Assembly: GCA_964035545.1 (NCBI GenBank)
Contig: OZ037770.1
Coordinates: forward strand, 10,724,963 to 10,764,962
Direction: 5' to 3'
Length of the DNA stretch: 40,000 nucleotides
DNA from: Bugula neritina
Taxonomy: Eukaryota > Bryozoa > Gymnolaemata > Cheilostomatida > Bugulidae
Position numbers and translations under genes: made by a program. Below, piece after piece: positions 28,039-36,829 of this stretch (position 1 is its first letter; every line of letters starts with the position of its first letter). The notes under the pieces are model-generated. The model saw only the letters and a list, made by a program, of their open reading frames with translations. It did no database searches and was not told where the DNA came from.

Positions 28039-30162
28039 CTAGTAGCCATGAACCTCAATCTCATGCAGATTAAGGATTGTTTCTGCATTGAACAAAATCT
28101 GAACAAAGCGGCCACTGATTGGTTGATCACATGTAATCAGAGTGTAGTATTGGTTGAGATAACCATCAACATATTTACACAGAACTTCTCTGTTAGATCC
28201 AGTAAACTCTATATCTTCCTCTACCATAGCAACTGTTACTTCGGTGTTGATTGATCTTTCACTATATTCTTTATCTATAACCAAAGAGAAATTGTTACTA
28301 TATGAAATAGTTTTTTAAGTCATATAAGTGCATGCAGAATTTCTACAGGAGGCAAAATTTTTTTAAGTAACTTAAACTCAGTTAGTGTAATGGGCACCTG
28401 ATTATACATGCAGTCAAGCAGCTATATATAAGGAAAGCTAAATAGCAAAATTAGATTCAGCCTAAACATAAATGACGGTCGAATACAAAATGATGCGTTT
28501 CTGTTGTTTTGATATTTGTTAATTTTTCAAATTTCTGCTTAACAAAAGCTGAAAAGAAAACTTTGAGCTGGTAATATATTAAATTTTGATGTGTATGATT
28601 TATTCCTTCTCAGTGGCCTAATTCCTTAACTTTGTATAGCTCTGTCTCTCACAAAAATGAGTAGACAATATGTAATCAAGTATACAAAGACACTAAAATT
28701 GAATATTGACAATAGATTGAAGAAAAGCAAATACACAGGCAAAAAAATCAAAAAAAAGTTCTTACTTTTATATCTGTTCAGAATTTTCACGGCCCAGACA
28801 CAGCGTACACCGCCCAAGTCTACTCTCCACCATGGTCTAATCTCTTGTTTACTGTGTATCATTGAAGCATGGATGTTTGCTAGTTGGTAGATTCCGTCAA
28901 CTGCGGCAGACACTTCCTCATATGAGTACAGTCCTTTAGGATCAACAAATATGGACGACATCTTTGCTGATTTATCTAACAAAATATATTTTTAAAATCA
29001 TCTAGCAATTTTTTAGCAAAAATTAGCAATAATTCTGTTTTTAAATATCGTATTATCTTTTGAGGTAAATATTTCTCAGAGATATTTTTTTACATTTTTT
29101 AAACTTTTTCTATGTATATTGTACATATATAGTGTTTTACTTTCATACTAAGAAAATATGACTTAGGATCTATGCTTTCCTATTATTTTTTACTATGTGA
29201 TGTAGCAATATATTATTGATGTCAAAATAATTAAGTTATATATAGTATAACTTTTTAAAACTGTTTTCACACACTGTTTAATAAGGTAGACAAATAGCTT
29301 CAAAAATTACATGGCACAATGAAGTACCGTCACAGAAAACAAGCTGATAGTTAACCTATTGAAATACTTTGCATACAGCTACAGATTATATATACCAAAT
29401 CACCAATTAGTAATAGAGTTAACCATTATTGACATTGACTGATTTACACGTTTACCCTCATTCACCCTTACCGAACAATATGCAGTTACAGCAAATGTCA
29501 GCCATTTTTACAAATGTCTGAGCTCGCTGTACGCGTTGCTATGTACATTATAGGATCAAGCACTGCTTGATTCAAAAATGTGGCGACAGACTTCCATTAG
29601 GCAGAAAAACCTTTGCATTTTTAACTCATTGGATATAACTGTCCAATGAAGTGTCATAAATTGTACCTTATTGATGACATTAAAGATTTCAGTTCTGAAA
29701 ATTTAAAAATGGCTGATAGTTTACGTTACGGCCTACAGTACGAAAAGTGTGAAAGGGGGGGTACAAAAAAGAAGTTTAAATCTGAATATAATATACTAAA
29801 CAAAACAAGTTGAAAAGAAAGTTTAGCTAAGTATGATACATTATGCTTACTCCTGGCTAATAATTAACTGGAACGCTCTTCAACATCAGTTCTGATGTAG
29901 AAATCATGATCATCTTTCTTTCCTTCAGAAAGCAGATTAGGATTAACACATGTTTGAACAGAGCACTGCTTGGTTAGCCAATCAAATTCAAATCCATTGC
30001 ATTCTTCTCTTCTCATACAATCAAAGCCACAGTAGCTGGTGGAGCTGGCTGTCCCATAGTCATGCTGTGAAATGTTGGATGGAGATTCTGGCATGACATA
30101 ACTTTTGTAGAGGACACTCTGGTAACCAAACACAGCCAGAGCTGTGAGCTGTACCAACAGCA
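28039..30162 (-). CDS. Secreted PAN/apple plus F5/8C protein, with an in-frame stop
   Basis: Exons 30162-29851, 28975-28766 and 28274-28039, all joining in phase 1. The first follows TTTTTTGCAG and starts with a hydrophobic leader (LLVQLTALAVFG); the ATG is probably completed by an unseen upstream exon ending in A. It encodes a PAN-like module (YCGFDCMRREECNGFEFD, QCSVQTC, DFYIRTD). Exons 2 and 3 form a clear F5/8C lectin-like domain: AVDGIYQLANIHAS, RPWWRVDLGGV..VWAVKILNR, then REVLCKYVDG, CDQPISGRFVQI and LNLHEIEVHGY. Oddity: TAA at 29864-29866 lies in frame, 13 bases before the best donor (GGA/GTAAGC, 29850), and the exon 1 phase fits exon 2 only with that donor. Either the gene is broken, a weaker donor is used, or a short PAN-only product is made. 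Confidence 0.65.
28983..29845. other. Intron of the minus-strand PAN-F5/8C gene
   Basis: Intronic DNA of that gene, less AT-rich around 29.45-29.75 kb. No further exon or repeat identified. Confidence 0.5.
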
Positions 30163-30474
30163 CTGCAAAAAACCATGTAGGGAAAGCAATAAAATGTTTT
30201 CATCCTTAGTTTAATGACTTGCTGATACTTCTAGATAGCAGAAAAGCAAATTATAAGTTTTATAGGAAAACCAGAATATTTTCATGTGAGCTGTTGTAAC
30301 ATATTATTGTATATTTTGATTGTTCTGGTTAAACTTTTATAAAAATCTTTATGAGATTTTCAAAATATTTATCAACATATAAAATAGTTTACTAATAATT
30401 AAATAACTACAAATATGATTTTACTACTACATAATTATAGAAATATAAGTTTCTACTATTGCGAAGGTGCGGGC

Positions 30475-30547
30475 CATGGTACTCTGTTCTGTGCTGATGA
30501 GGGGACAAACCCCGAAACAGCTGCTGTCCACAGATTGAGGTATTATG
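30475..30547 (+). ncRNA. Type I hammerhead ribozyme, copy 1 (all core residues present)
   Basis: Core CUGAUGA at 30494-30500; stem II GGGG (30501-30504), loop ACAAA, CCCC (30510-30513); GAAA at 30514-30517. Short stem III is ACAG/CUGU with a CUG loop, and the GUC cleavage triplet ends at 30528, with cleavage predicted between 30528 and 30529. Stem I is CUGUG (30489-30493) with CACAG (30529-30533), then an internal loop UGUU/AUU, then CUC/GAG and an outer helix from 30475-30481 with 30541-30547, including G-U pairs and one bulged G. All invariant nucleotides (C3, U4, G5, A6, G8, A9, G12, A13, A14, A15.1, U16.1, C17) are present. The internal loop in stem I and the stem II loop are where natural hammerheads make tertiary contacts. 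Predicted active. Confidence 0.88.
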
Positions 30548-30746
30548 CTCTCACTTAATGCTCAGCAATGACATTCAGTGATTGAGCACTCTCACCATGG
30601 TCACAAACTCAAGCTGCTAGCATTTTGCAAGGCTCGTGACTCCTAGGTGACCCCTAGAGTCACTTGAGCTCTCTGGCTTGAGTTTACACACCTTTTAAAT
30701 ATGCTTTAGTAGAAACATAAGTTTCTACTATTGCGAAGGTGCGGGC

Positions 30747-30819
30747 CATGGTACTCTGTTCTGTGCTGATGAAGGGACAAACCCCGAAACAGCTGCTGTC
30801 CACAGATTGAGGTATTATG
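30747..30819 (+). ncRNA. Hammerhead ribozyme, copy 2 (stem II first pair disrupted)
   Basis: Offset exactly 272 from copy 1. The core CUGAUGA (30766-30772), GAAA and GUC (predicted cleavage 30800/30801) are kept, but position 10.1 (30773) is A instead of G. The closing pair of stem II therefore becomes an A-C mismatch, and activity is probably reduced. Confidence 0.82.
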
Positions 30820-31018
30820 CTCTCACTTAATGCTCAGCAATGACATTCAGTGATTGAGCTCTCTCACCATGGTCACAAACTCAAGCTGCTAGCATTTTGC
30901 AAGGCTCGTGACTCCTAGGTGACCCCTAGAGTCACTTGAGCTCTCTGGCTTGAGTTTACACACCTTTTGAATATGCTTTAGTAGAAACATAAGTTTCTAC
31001 TATTGCGAAGGTGTGGGC

Positions 31019-31081
31019 CATGGTACTCTGTTCTGTACTGATGAGGGGACAAACCCCGAAACAGCTGCTGTCCACAGATTG

Positions 31082-31085
<4 letters not shown>
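31019..31085 (+). ncRNA. Hammerhead ribozyme, copy 3 (stem I first pair disrupted)
   Basis: Offset 544 from copy 1, core at 31038-31044, predicted cleavage 31072/31073. Position 2.1 (31037) is A instead of G, so the pair next to the cleavage site becomes A-C. The 3' side of outer stem I runs into (TA)n from 31085. Activity is probably reduced. Confidence 0.8.

Positions 31086-31138
<53 letters not shown>
31085..31138. repeat. (TA)n microsatellite abutting the ribozyme array
   Basis: Begins immediately after CACAGATTGAGG of monomer 3. Confidence 0.97.
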
Positions 31139-31139
<1 letters not shown>

Positions 31140-31149
31140 TTATATAAAT

Positions 31150-31870
31150 ATATATGCATATATATATGATAAAATTGTAATTACACATAAGATGTATATG
31201 GAAAACAATTAAACTCACAGCTCCTGCTCGCCAAAAATCTGCTAGACATTTCTTTAATTCATTCAGTGGCCAAACGTCGTTGTAGGATTGTATCTAAAAA
31301 CCTTCTGATAGCTTCACCACAATTTCTTTATCTGAGCAAGAGTCCAGTGTTGATTAAGTTCTCAAGTCAGTTACAAAAAAATCAATTATTCAAGTTAAAC
31401 AAACTAAGAAAGCTCATTTGAAGCTAATGAGTTTCATAAAACTTTGTCCAACAGTAGTCACACTCTTGTTCTTTGATGAATTGAACTAAACATGTAATGA
31501 TAAAGGAAATTTGAAATAATAATTAATCCTGTTCTTTTAAATAAATCTATACGTGCAGAAAAATACATTACCTTACTATTGAAGTTTTTCAAACGGTTTC
31601 GTTTCATGAACTCTATGTAAAAACACATGTTTCATGTCAAAACCATCACGTTAAGCAGGAAATTAAGTAGAAATTAGGTACTTAAATCTAATAATATGCT
31701 ATGTATCATACAGCTTTCTGATGCATACATAGAACCTTCACAACATCTGTAGATAACATTTACAATATAAAATCCTATTTTACATTTTACATTATTGGTC
31801 AATAACTATATAAATATTATATGTTATATGTGAATTTGGCCTCTATCGGTTGCATCTGACCATAGAATGC
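31150..31870. other. Non-coding stretch, nothing identified
   Basis: Moderately AT-rich sequence between the ribozyme array and the retrotransposon fragment. No exon or repeat recognised. Confidence 0.5.
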
Positions 31871-31876
31871 ACCCTA

Positions 31877-32219
31877 TTATTGGGCTGAGCAGAAGCGCCT
31901 GTGGCTGTGCAGACCAACCTGTGAGTGATAGTATTTGTTACAAAAGTCACACTTGTACATAGACTCAGGTCTGTTAGTGGTGGCTTGAGCCCTTCCGCGT
32001 GCCCCTTTTTTCAGCAGCTGCACTGAGAAGTTTTTTGTTCCCTGATCTGACATGGTGCTTTAGGTGATAGGTGATAGAATGCAAAATTTTCCTATAGGAT
32101 GCTGTATCTATGCTTACAGATTTATATTTCTTTTGCAGATCAAAATCTTTGTTGTGGCAGCTGAGATCGTTTGCGATAGAAAATGTCCTTGGAAATGAGC
32201 CCTTTGTCCATGCGCCGCG
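31877..32219 (-). mobile_element. Decayed C-terminal tail of a non-LTR retrotransposon with zinc finger
   Basis: Three minus-strand frames together resemble the end of animal endonuclease-reverse transcriptases. RRMDKGLISKDIFY starts near 32219; a middle part with DTASYRKILHSI...HVRSGNKKLLSAAAEKRGTRK is in another frame; then RPESMYKCDFCNKYYHSQVGLHSHRRFC precedes TAA at 31877-31879. Known tails follow the order MDD.RIPKDLLYGEL, D...W...A..R, KR.ARK, C..C.....S..GL.SH.R.C. At least two frame breaks show it is dead. It is less AT-rich than its surroundings. It lies between the direct ribozyme array and the inverted ribozyme monomer, beside a (CA)n run. Confidence 0.7.
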
Positions 32220-32256
32220 CACACACATGCACACACACACACACACACACACACAC
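32218..32256. repeat. (CA)n microsatellite
   Basis: About 18 CA units with one TG interruption near the left end. Confidence 0.95.
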
Positions 32257-32290
32257 GTACTCATGCACGCATGTATACATATATATATAT

Positions 32291-32363
32291 ATATATGTCT
32301 CAATCTGTGGACAGCAGCTGTTTTGGGATTTGTCCCCTCATCAGCACAGAACAGAGTACCATG
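32291..32363 (-). ncRNA. Hammerhead ribozyme in the inverted monomer (G12 lost)
   Basis: On the minus strand CUGAUGA occupies 32344-32338, and stem II GGGG pairs with UCCC (one G-U pair). The next position, G12 (32324), is A, giving AAAA instead of GAAA. G12 is the general base in hammerhead catalysis, so this copy should be inactive. Stem I CUGUG/CACAG and the GUC triplet (predicted site 32310/32309) are intact. Confidence 0.82.
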
Positions 32364-32571
32364 GCCCACACCTTCGCAATAGTAAAACTGATAGTTTTAC
32401 TAAAGCATATTTAAAAGGTGTGTAAACTTAAGCCAGAGTGCTCAAGTGACTCTAGGGGTCACCTAGGAGTCACGAGCATTGCAAAATGCTAGCAGCTTGA
32501 GTTTGTGACCATGGTGAGAGTGCTCAATCATTTAATGTCATTGCTGAGCATTAAATGAGAGCGTAATATCT

Positions 32572-32575
<4 letters not shown>
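32297..32575 (-). repeat. Inverted single monomer of the ribozyme repeat
   Basis: A 279-base copy of the 272-base monomer in opposite orientation to the array 1.2 kb away and noticeably more diverged. On the minus strand it begins ATTGAGATATTACGC and ends CACAGATTGAGAC, so the ATTGAGA sequence is present at both ends: one full unit plus about 7 bases of terminal redundancy. Both ends are set directly in (TA)n. The palindrome is kept with altered arms (32390-32412: TAGTAAAACT/AGTTTTACTA). Confidence 0.88.
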
Positions 32576-32664
<89 letters not shown>

Positions 32665-32672
32665 TATATATT

Positions 32673-32716
<44 letters not shown>

Positions 32717-32769
32717 TATATATTTGTATATATATATATATATTAATATATTATATATTACATATTATA

Positions 32770-32815
<46 letters not shown>
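32576..32815. repeat. Compound (TA)n arrays
   Basis: Several long TA runs separated by TTAATATATATTTG and similar interruptions. The block after the inverted monomer contains at least one internal duplication (32660-32735). Confidence 0.95.
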
Positions 32816-32816
<1 letters not shown>

Positions 32817-32819
32817 CTA

Positions 32820-34041
32820 TATAACCTACTACATTGTAGGAGCTACTGGGGAATCTTCACCCTACATGACCTGTCAAATAACTTTACAGAGCAATAGCTT
32901 TGACAAGTTGTAACTTCTTTATAAATTACTATGGATATCAACACTATTTTTATCTTTTACATATCTATTAATAAGTACAAAGTTTGCCATATACACTGAT
33001 ATAATGCTGTCTTATCTCAGGTTTCATCATACTATTTCAATATTGCCATAATATACGCTTAGACTGTGTAGCTTGAATGAGCTATATAAAGTCATGAATC
33101 AGTATTTTATCTCAATTCATATAAAACTAGAAGCTTTATAAACTTGTTAAAGGTAAGCCACTAAACATTATATCATTGATAATTATAGACCGTTGAATGT
33201 TATTGTGTTATCACTGTTGAAATTCAGCTGCAACAATCATAATTATTTAAAATTTAATCACAATACTCAGTTAGCTGGTTAGCCAATTATTGGTGCTTAG
33301 TAAGCAAAAGGTATATGTAGATTATTAATTTTAATGTACTGTAGAATTAAAATATAAGAGAATAGACCACTAGCTTGGTACATGGGTTTAATTCTCGGCA
33401 GGGCTATTGATAGCGTCAAAAAGCGTCAGACCATAAATTTTATGTGACACAGCAGACGGCTCCTCAACTCACTTAGAAAACCTTTTACAATATGGGCCTG
33501 TTTTGTACTGCAGATAGAATTGTTAAGTATTGCAAGTACTGCAGGAAGCTACGTATATCAATTTAGCTTTTATGTAAGCATTAATATTATAATTACACAT
33601 CTTTTAGCATAGAAATATCATTTTTAATTTCAACATTTTATTACACTTATAAATAAAACTCTGCAAAGTTTTATTTATAAGTGCATTAAAATGTTGAAAT
33701 CAGAATTGATGTTTGAAGAAGTATGGAATTTGAAGCTAACCTAATTGAGAGATTGGGTGATGCCTACTTTGAACTATTCGCGCGTTGGATGACGCCATAC
33801 TTTTGGCATACAATTCGGTAGATACTCAGCCTAGTTTAAAAACATTAGCATAATATCAGTATGACTGCATAGTAGACCCCTACACTATTGGCATCAGGGT
33901 ATGCAAAATACCAAATTTTTGAAGTACTAGGTTCTAATATTTTTTCAATTTTGAAAAAGCTATAAATACATTTTTTTTTGGTAGTCTTAGTGTACAATTT
34001 TATATGTACATTATGAGAATATGTATAAAAATTCGATTTAG
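32820..34041. other. Upstream region of the MS4A-like gene
   Basis: No exon identified. It contains the hairpin at 33627-33700. Near 33380-33415 there is a patch (GGGTTTAATTCTCGG) that resembles an RNA polymerase III B box and might be a tRNA-derived SINE remnant; that is weak. Confidence 0.4.
33627..33700. repeat. Near-perfect 34-bp inverted repeat (hairpin)
   Basis: Left arm 33627-33660 and right arm 33667-33700 are reverse complements with two mismatches in 34, separated by the 6-base loop CTGCAA. A transcript from either strand would fold into a long hairpin of pre-miRNA-like size; a small foldback transposon is an alternative. Confidence 0.85.
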
Positions 34042-36229
34042 ATGAAACTCACTGGTGAAATCATGCAGAAGACACCAGCCAACAACGATGAATCATCCAC
34101 ACCTACTCAACAGCTCACTTGCTGTGTAATAAATGTGTACACAACTCCGACATCACCCAGTGAAGATGCTGTAGTAGGACAACTCAAAACAGGAAAGTAT
34201 CTGGCAGAATCGGTTAGCCTAGCGACTAGGTGAATATAGTACAAAAACTATTCCACTTCATTACCATGTAAAATTGACAAAAAAAAATCACTTGCCCACA
34301 CTCACTCATTTCCTGACACACTCACTCTTTTACTCACTCTTTCACTCACTCACTCACTCACTCACTCACTCACTCACTCACTCACTCACTCACTCACTCA
34401 CTCACTCACCCGCCCGCCCGCTTGCTTGCTCACTCACTCACTCACTCACTCACTCACTCACTCACCTACTTAAAACTCACTGTTGCTCAAAACTTTTGCA
34501 GTTTAAAAATTGTCTGTTATATACAACAAATATTTACAATTACTCAACTGCATAGATATTTTGTTTGCTTGTACTAACATTATTTCTATGTATGTGGCTT
34601 GCAGTTTGTCAGCTGTTCAGGTAGTCTGTGGTGTGCTGATGGTGGGTTTAGAAGTAGTTCCAGAATATTGGAGAGCTGTGGTGGCTAACAATGAAGATTT
34701 AGATTTATCTCTAGCCTATTCTACTAACAAACATGGATGTGGTTTCTGGACTGGCTTTCCAGTGGGTTAATATTCATTATAAAGTACTTTGAAAGTTTTT
34801 TGTTCAATAGATGCAGCAGTATTAGTTATAGATTTAGTTATTTGTTCCCTAAGCTCATTGTTGAGCAGTTTTACATATTTCAGGTTATCCTGACTGGCAT
34901 TATTGGCATATTAGCATGCAGGAAGAATATAAAAGGCCTGGTAAGATTAAACTAAGGCACAAATAATGTGAAACATTAAATAACTATATAGAATTGTTCA
35001 AAAATAAAATGGTTATAAAAGATATATATCTTTATAACTTCCCAGTTTGGCATTTGTGTTGTTTAATTTATTAGTTTTGAATAATTTATTTCAATAATTA
35101 TTTAAGCTGTTGGGTAAATATTTATAAGTTATTTTTATTATAATCAATGTATTTTTAAATGTTTGTCTAAAAGGCAAGGCATTTTACATTTATATCCCGT
35201 TTTGTTGTTAAAATTTTGTTTTTGTAAATTATTTAAATGTTTTAAATTTAAGCAATTGCCTAAACAGCTAAGTTATAGAAATCTATTAATAAATTATCAA
35301 GTAGGCCTAATAAAATGATTTAAGTTTAACTGTGGCAAGTTTTACATACTAAAAATCCAGCAAATGAAAAAATAGACAGAAGTAAATATTTACTTCAGCG
35401 TATTTGTAGCTTGCTAATTGCATATTTTCTTATTATTTTATGCAGATTGTCTCCCACCTGCTGTTAAACATCATGGCGGTTGGTCTAATCATAACAATGA
35501 TTACATTTGCTTCAATCAGTTTATCGGAACTGACAAACTGCAAAGTGTTTGGGAAACATGTGTATTTGATTAGGTAGGTACTGTTCACCCAGTTGTCTGC
35601 TGAGACTAGTTAATCAATTTTTGTTGGAGAAATCAATATGAACTGTTAAAAAGTGCCAAATTATTATTGTATATAAATCCAAGGTCTTTACCACAATCAG
35701 ATATTCACATCGTCCAACTATCGGACACTCACTGACTTTATCCTTTAGCAAAACAAACAACGAATCACGTGACTTAAGATAGCAGTGGTTTGGCACCAAG
35801 AGTGTGCAAGATTAAATTATATTATTATTCAACCTATTAAAGCATGTCTATTTTCTTACATTGTAAATATATTATTTTTAAACTTTGCAAAGGCAAAAGC
35901 CCTGTCAAAACATGCTGAAATGTCAAAAGAGTATATACTTTTGTCATTTAATGGAAATTAAAAAAATATCATCAATTTTGTTTCTAACTGAAAATGTTGT
36001 CATATTTACTTTATATTTGTTATAGAATACACTGTTGAGAAAATTTTGCATGGAAGTAAAAGTCATATGGTTTACATGTAATTAATGTAATTTATTTTAT
36101 TTTATAATTTGCAGTAGATATCAGCATGACAGAGACCAAAATACTTTTAATATGAGTCTATTTGGGGAGAACCTTATTTTCCAGACCCACGGCAACCACA
36201 GATCATTAAACATGTTCTATTGCCAAAGT
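34042..36229 (+). CDS. MS4A/CD20-like four-span membrane protein (3' end outside window)
   Basis: Five exons with matching phases: 34042-34229 (exit 2), 34605-34761 (0), 34884-34940 (0), 35446-35573 (2), 36115-36229 (0), all with GT..AG introns. ATG 34042 starts a polar, Thr/Pro-rich cytosolic N-terminus of about 62 residues. Span 1 is AVQVVCGVLMVGLEVV, then a short loop; GFWTGFP leads into span 2 (VILTGIIGILAC), followed by RKNIKGL. Span 3 is HLLLNIMAVGLIITMITFASI. Exon 5 encodes a polar loop (GENLIFQTHGNH). The order of motifs matches MS4A/CD20 proteins, small plasma-membrane tetraspans. Span 4 and the C-terminus are not found before the LTR retrotransposon at 36597, so they probably lie beyond the window. 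Intron 1 carries a long (CACT)n. Exon 5 has a tandem CAGTAG acceptor. Confidence 0.7.
34318..34464. repeat. (CACT)n microsatellite
   Basis: Long CACT tandem run in intron 1 of the MS4A-like gene, interrupted by a CCGCCCGCCCGCTTGCTTG patch. Its translation is a repetitive SLTH artefact. Confidence 0.97.
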
Positions 36230-36235
36230 GTGAGT

Positions 36236-36596
36236 TATAAAAATATAGATTATATGAGACTATTATGTACTATAATACTATGCAATATAATATTACTAAA
36301 ATGGTTTCATACTGTAATACTATTATATTGTACTATAATATTACTACACATATATTGTACTATTTTCTATCATATAATATTACATACAATGATATTTTAT
36401 TTTCTATTATATATATCACTATAATATTGTAATATTGTGTATTATATTACTAAATAGGAGTTTGATATTTTATAATATTATAATATTGTAATATTTTGCA
36501 TTATAATACTGCAATATAATATAATGCTAAAAGATTTTAATACTTTGTATCACTATGATAATATTATTCTATATTACCATATTGCTATAATATAAT
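36236..36596. repeat. Low-complexity TA/TAATATTG-rich intron tract
   Basis: Irregular TAATATT/ATACTATT repeats that directly border the LTR insertion. The five bases before the LTR are ATAAT, the candidate target-site duplication whose partner is outside the window. Confidence 0.7.
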
Positions 36597-36708
36597 TGTC
36601 ACAAAACTGTTGGTAGCAGTGTGACGAGTTCGAAAAGTCTGGTAGTCAGAAGTATAGAGACAAGTAGCATACAGCTTGCTAATCCAGTTGAGAGTAAATA
36701 GAGTAGAC

Positions 36709-36714
36709 TTTATT
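36709..36714 (-). terminator. LTR polyadenylation signal AATAAA
   Basis: Minus-strand AATAAA about 110 bases downstream of the LTR TATA box. Confidence 0.55.
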
Positions 36715-36820
36715 TCTCTAGTAAGATATGCACAGATGAATTTATAAAAATGAACTCCAAGAATGAACTTATAAAAAGGAACTGCGAGAATGAACTGATT
36801 CGTAAACACAACTGCCTCAG

Positions 36821-36829
36821 TATTTATAG
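36821..36829 (-). promoter_or_regulatory. LTR TATA box
   Basis: Minus strand CTATAAATA, about 315 bases into the LTR, implying a U3 of roughly 340 bases. Confidence 0.55.

Larger units (their letters stand above)
30435..31084 (+). repeat. 272-bp tandem repeat with hammerhead ribozymes (retrozyme-like)
   Basis: About 2.4 head-to-tail monomers of 272 bases; the anchor TTCTACTATT recurs at 30451, 30723 and 30995. Adjacent monomers differ at only a few positions. Each contains a type I hammerhead, a perfect 24-base palindrome (30707-30730 and 30979-31002; arms TAGTAGAAAC/GTTTCTACTA), and a nested hairpin formed by AAACTCAAGC/GCTTGAGTTT around GTGACTC(C)TAGG/CCTAGAGTCAC. There is no protein-coding capacity. 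Known animal retrozymes and hammerhead satellites share this plan: tandem monomers of about 170-400 bases, transcribed, self-cleaved, and circularised in the cell. The right end breaks into (TA)n just past the ribozyme; the left end starts within a degenerate palindrome. Assignment to that class is inference from the ribozyme plus tandem structure. Confidence 0.85.

Noticed and set aside
32110-32425. Plus-strand open frames spanning the (CA)n run and the inverted ribozyme monomer
   Set aside because: They cross a microsatellite, a dead retrotransposon tail (opposite strand) and a non-coding ribozyme repeat.
30435-32575. CRISPR array or ordinary satellite as explanation for the 272-bp repeat
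   Set aside because: Spacing, unit length and animal context exclude CRISPR. A plain satellite is insufficient because each unit contains a complete hammerhead fold.
33380-33415. Possible tRNA or tRNA-derived SINE
   Set aside because: Only a B-box-like match; no cloverleaf and no clear A box at the proper spacing, so not called as a feature.
34274-34555. SLTHSLTH repeat protein
   Set aside because: Translation of the (CACT)n microsatellite inside an intron of the MS4A-like gene.
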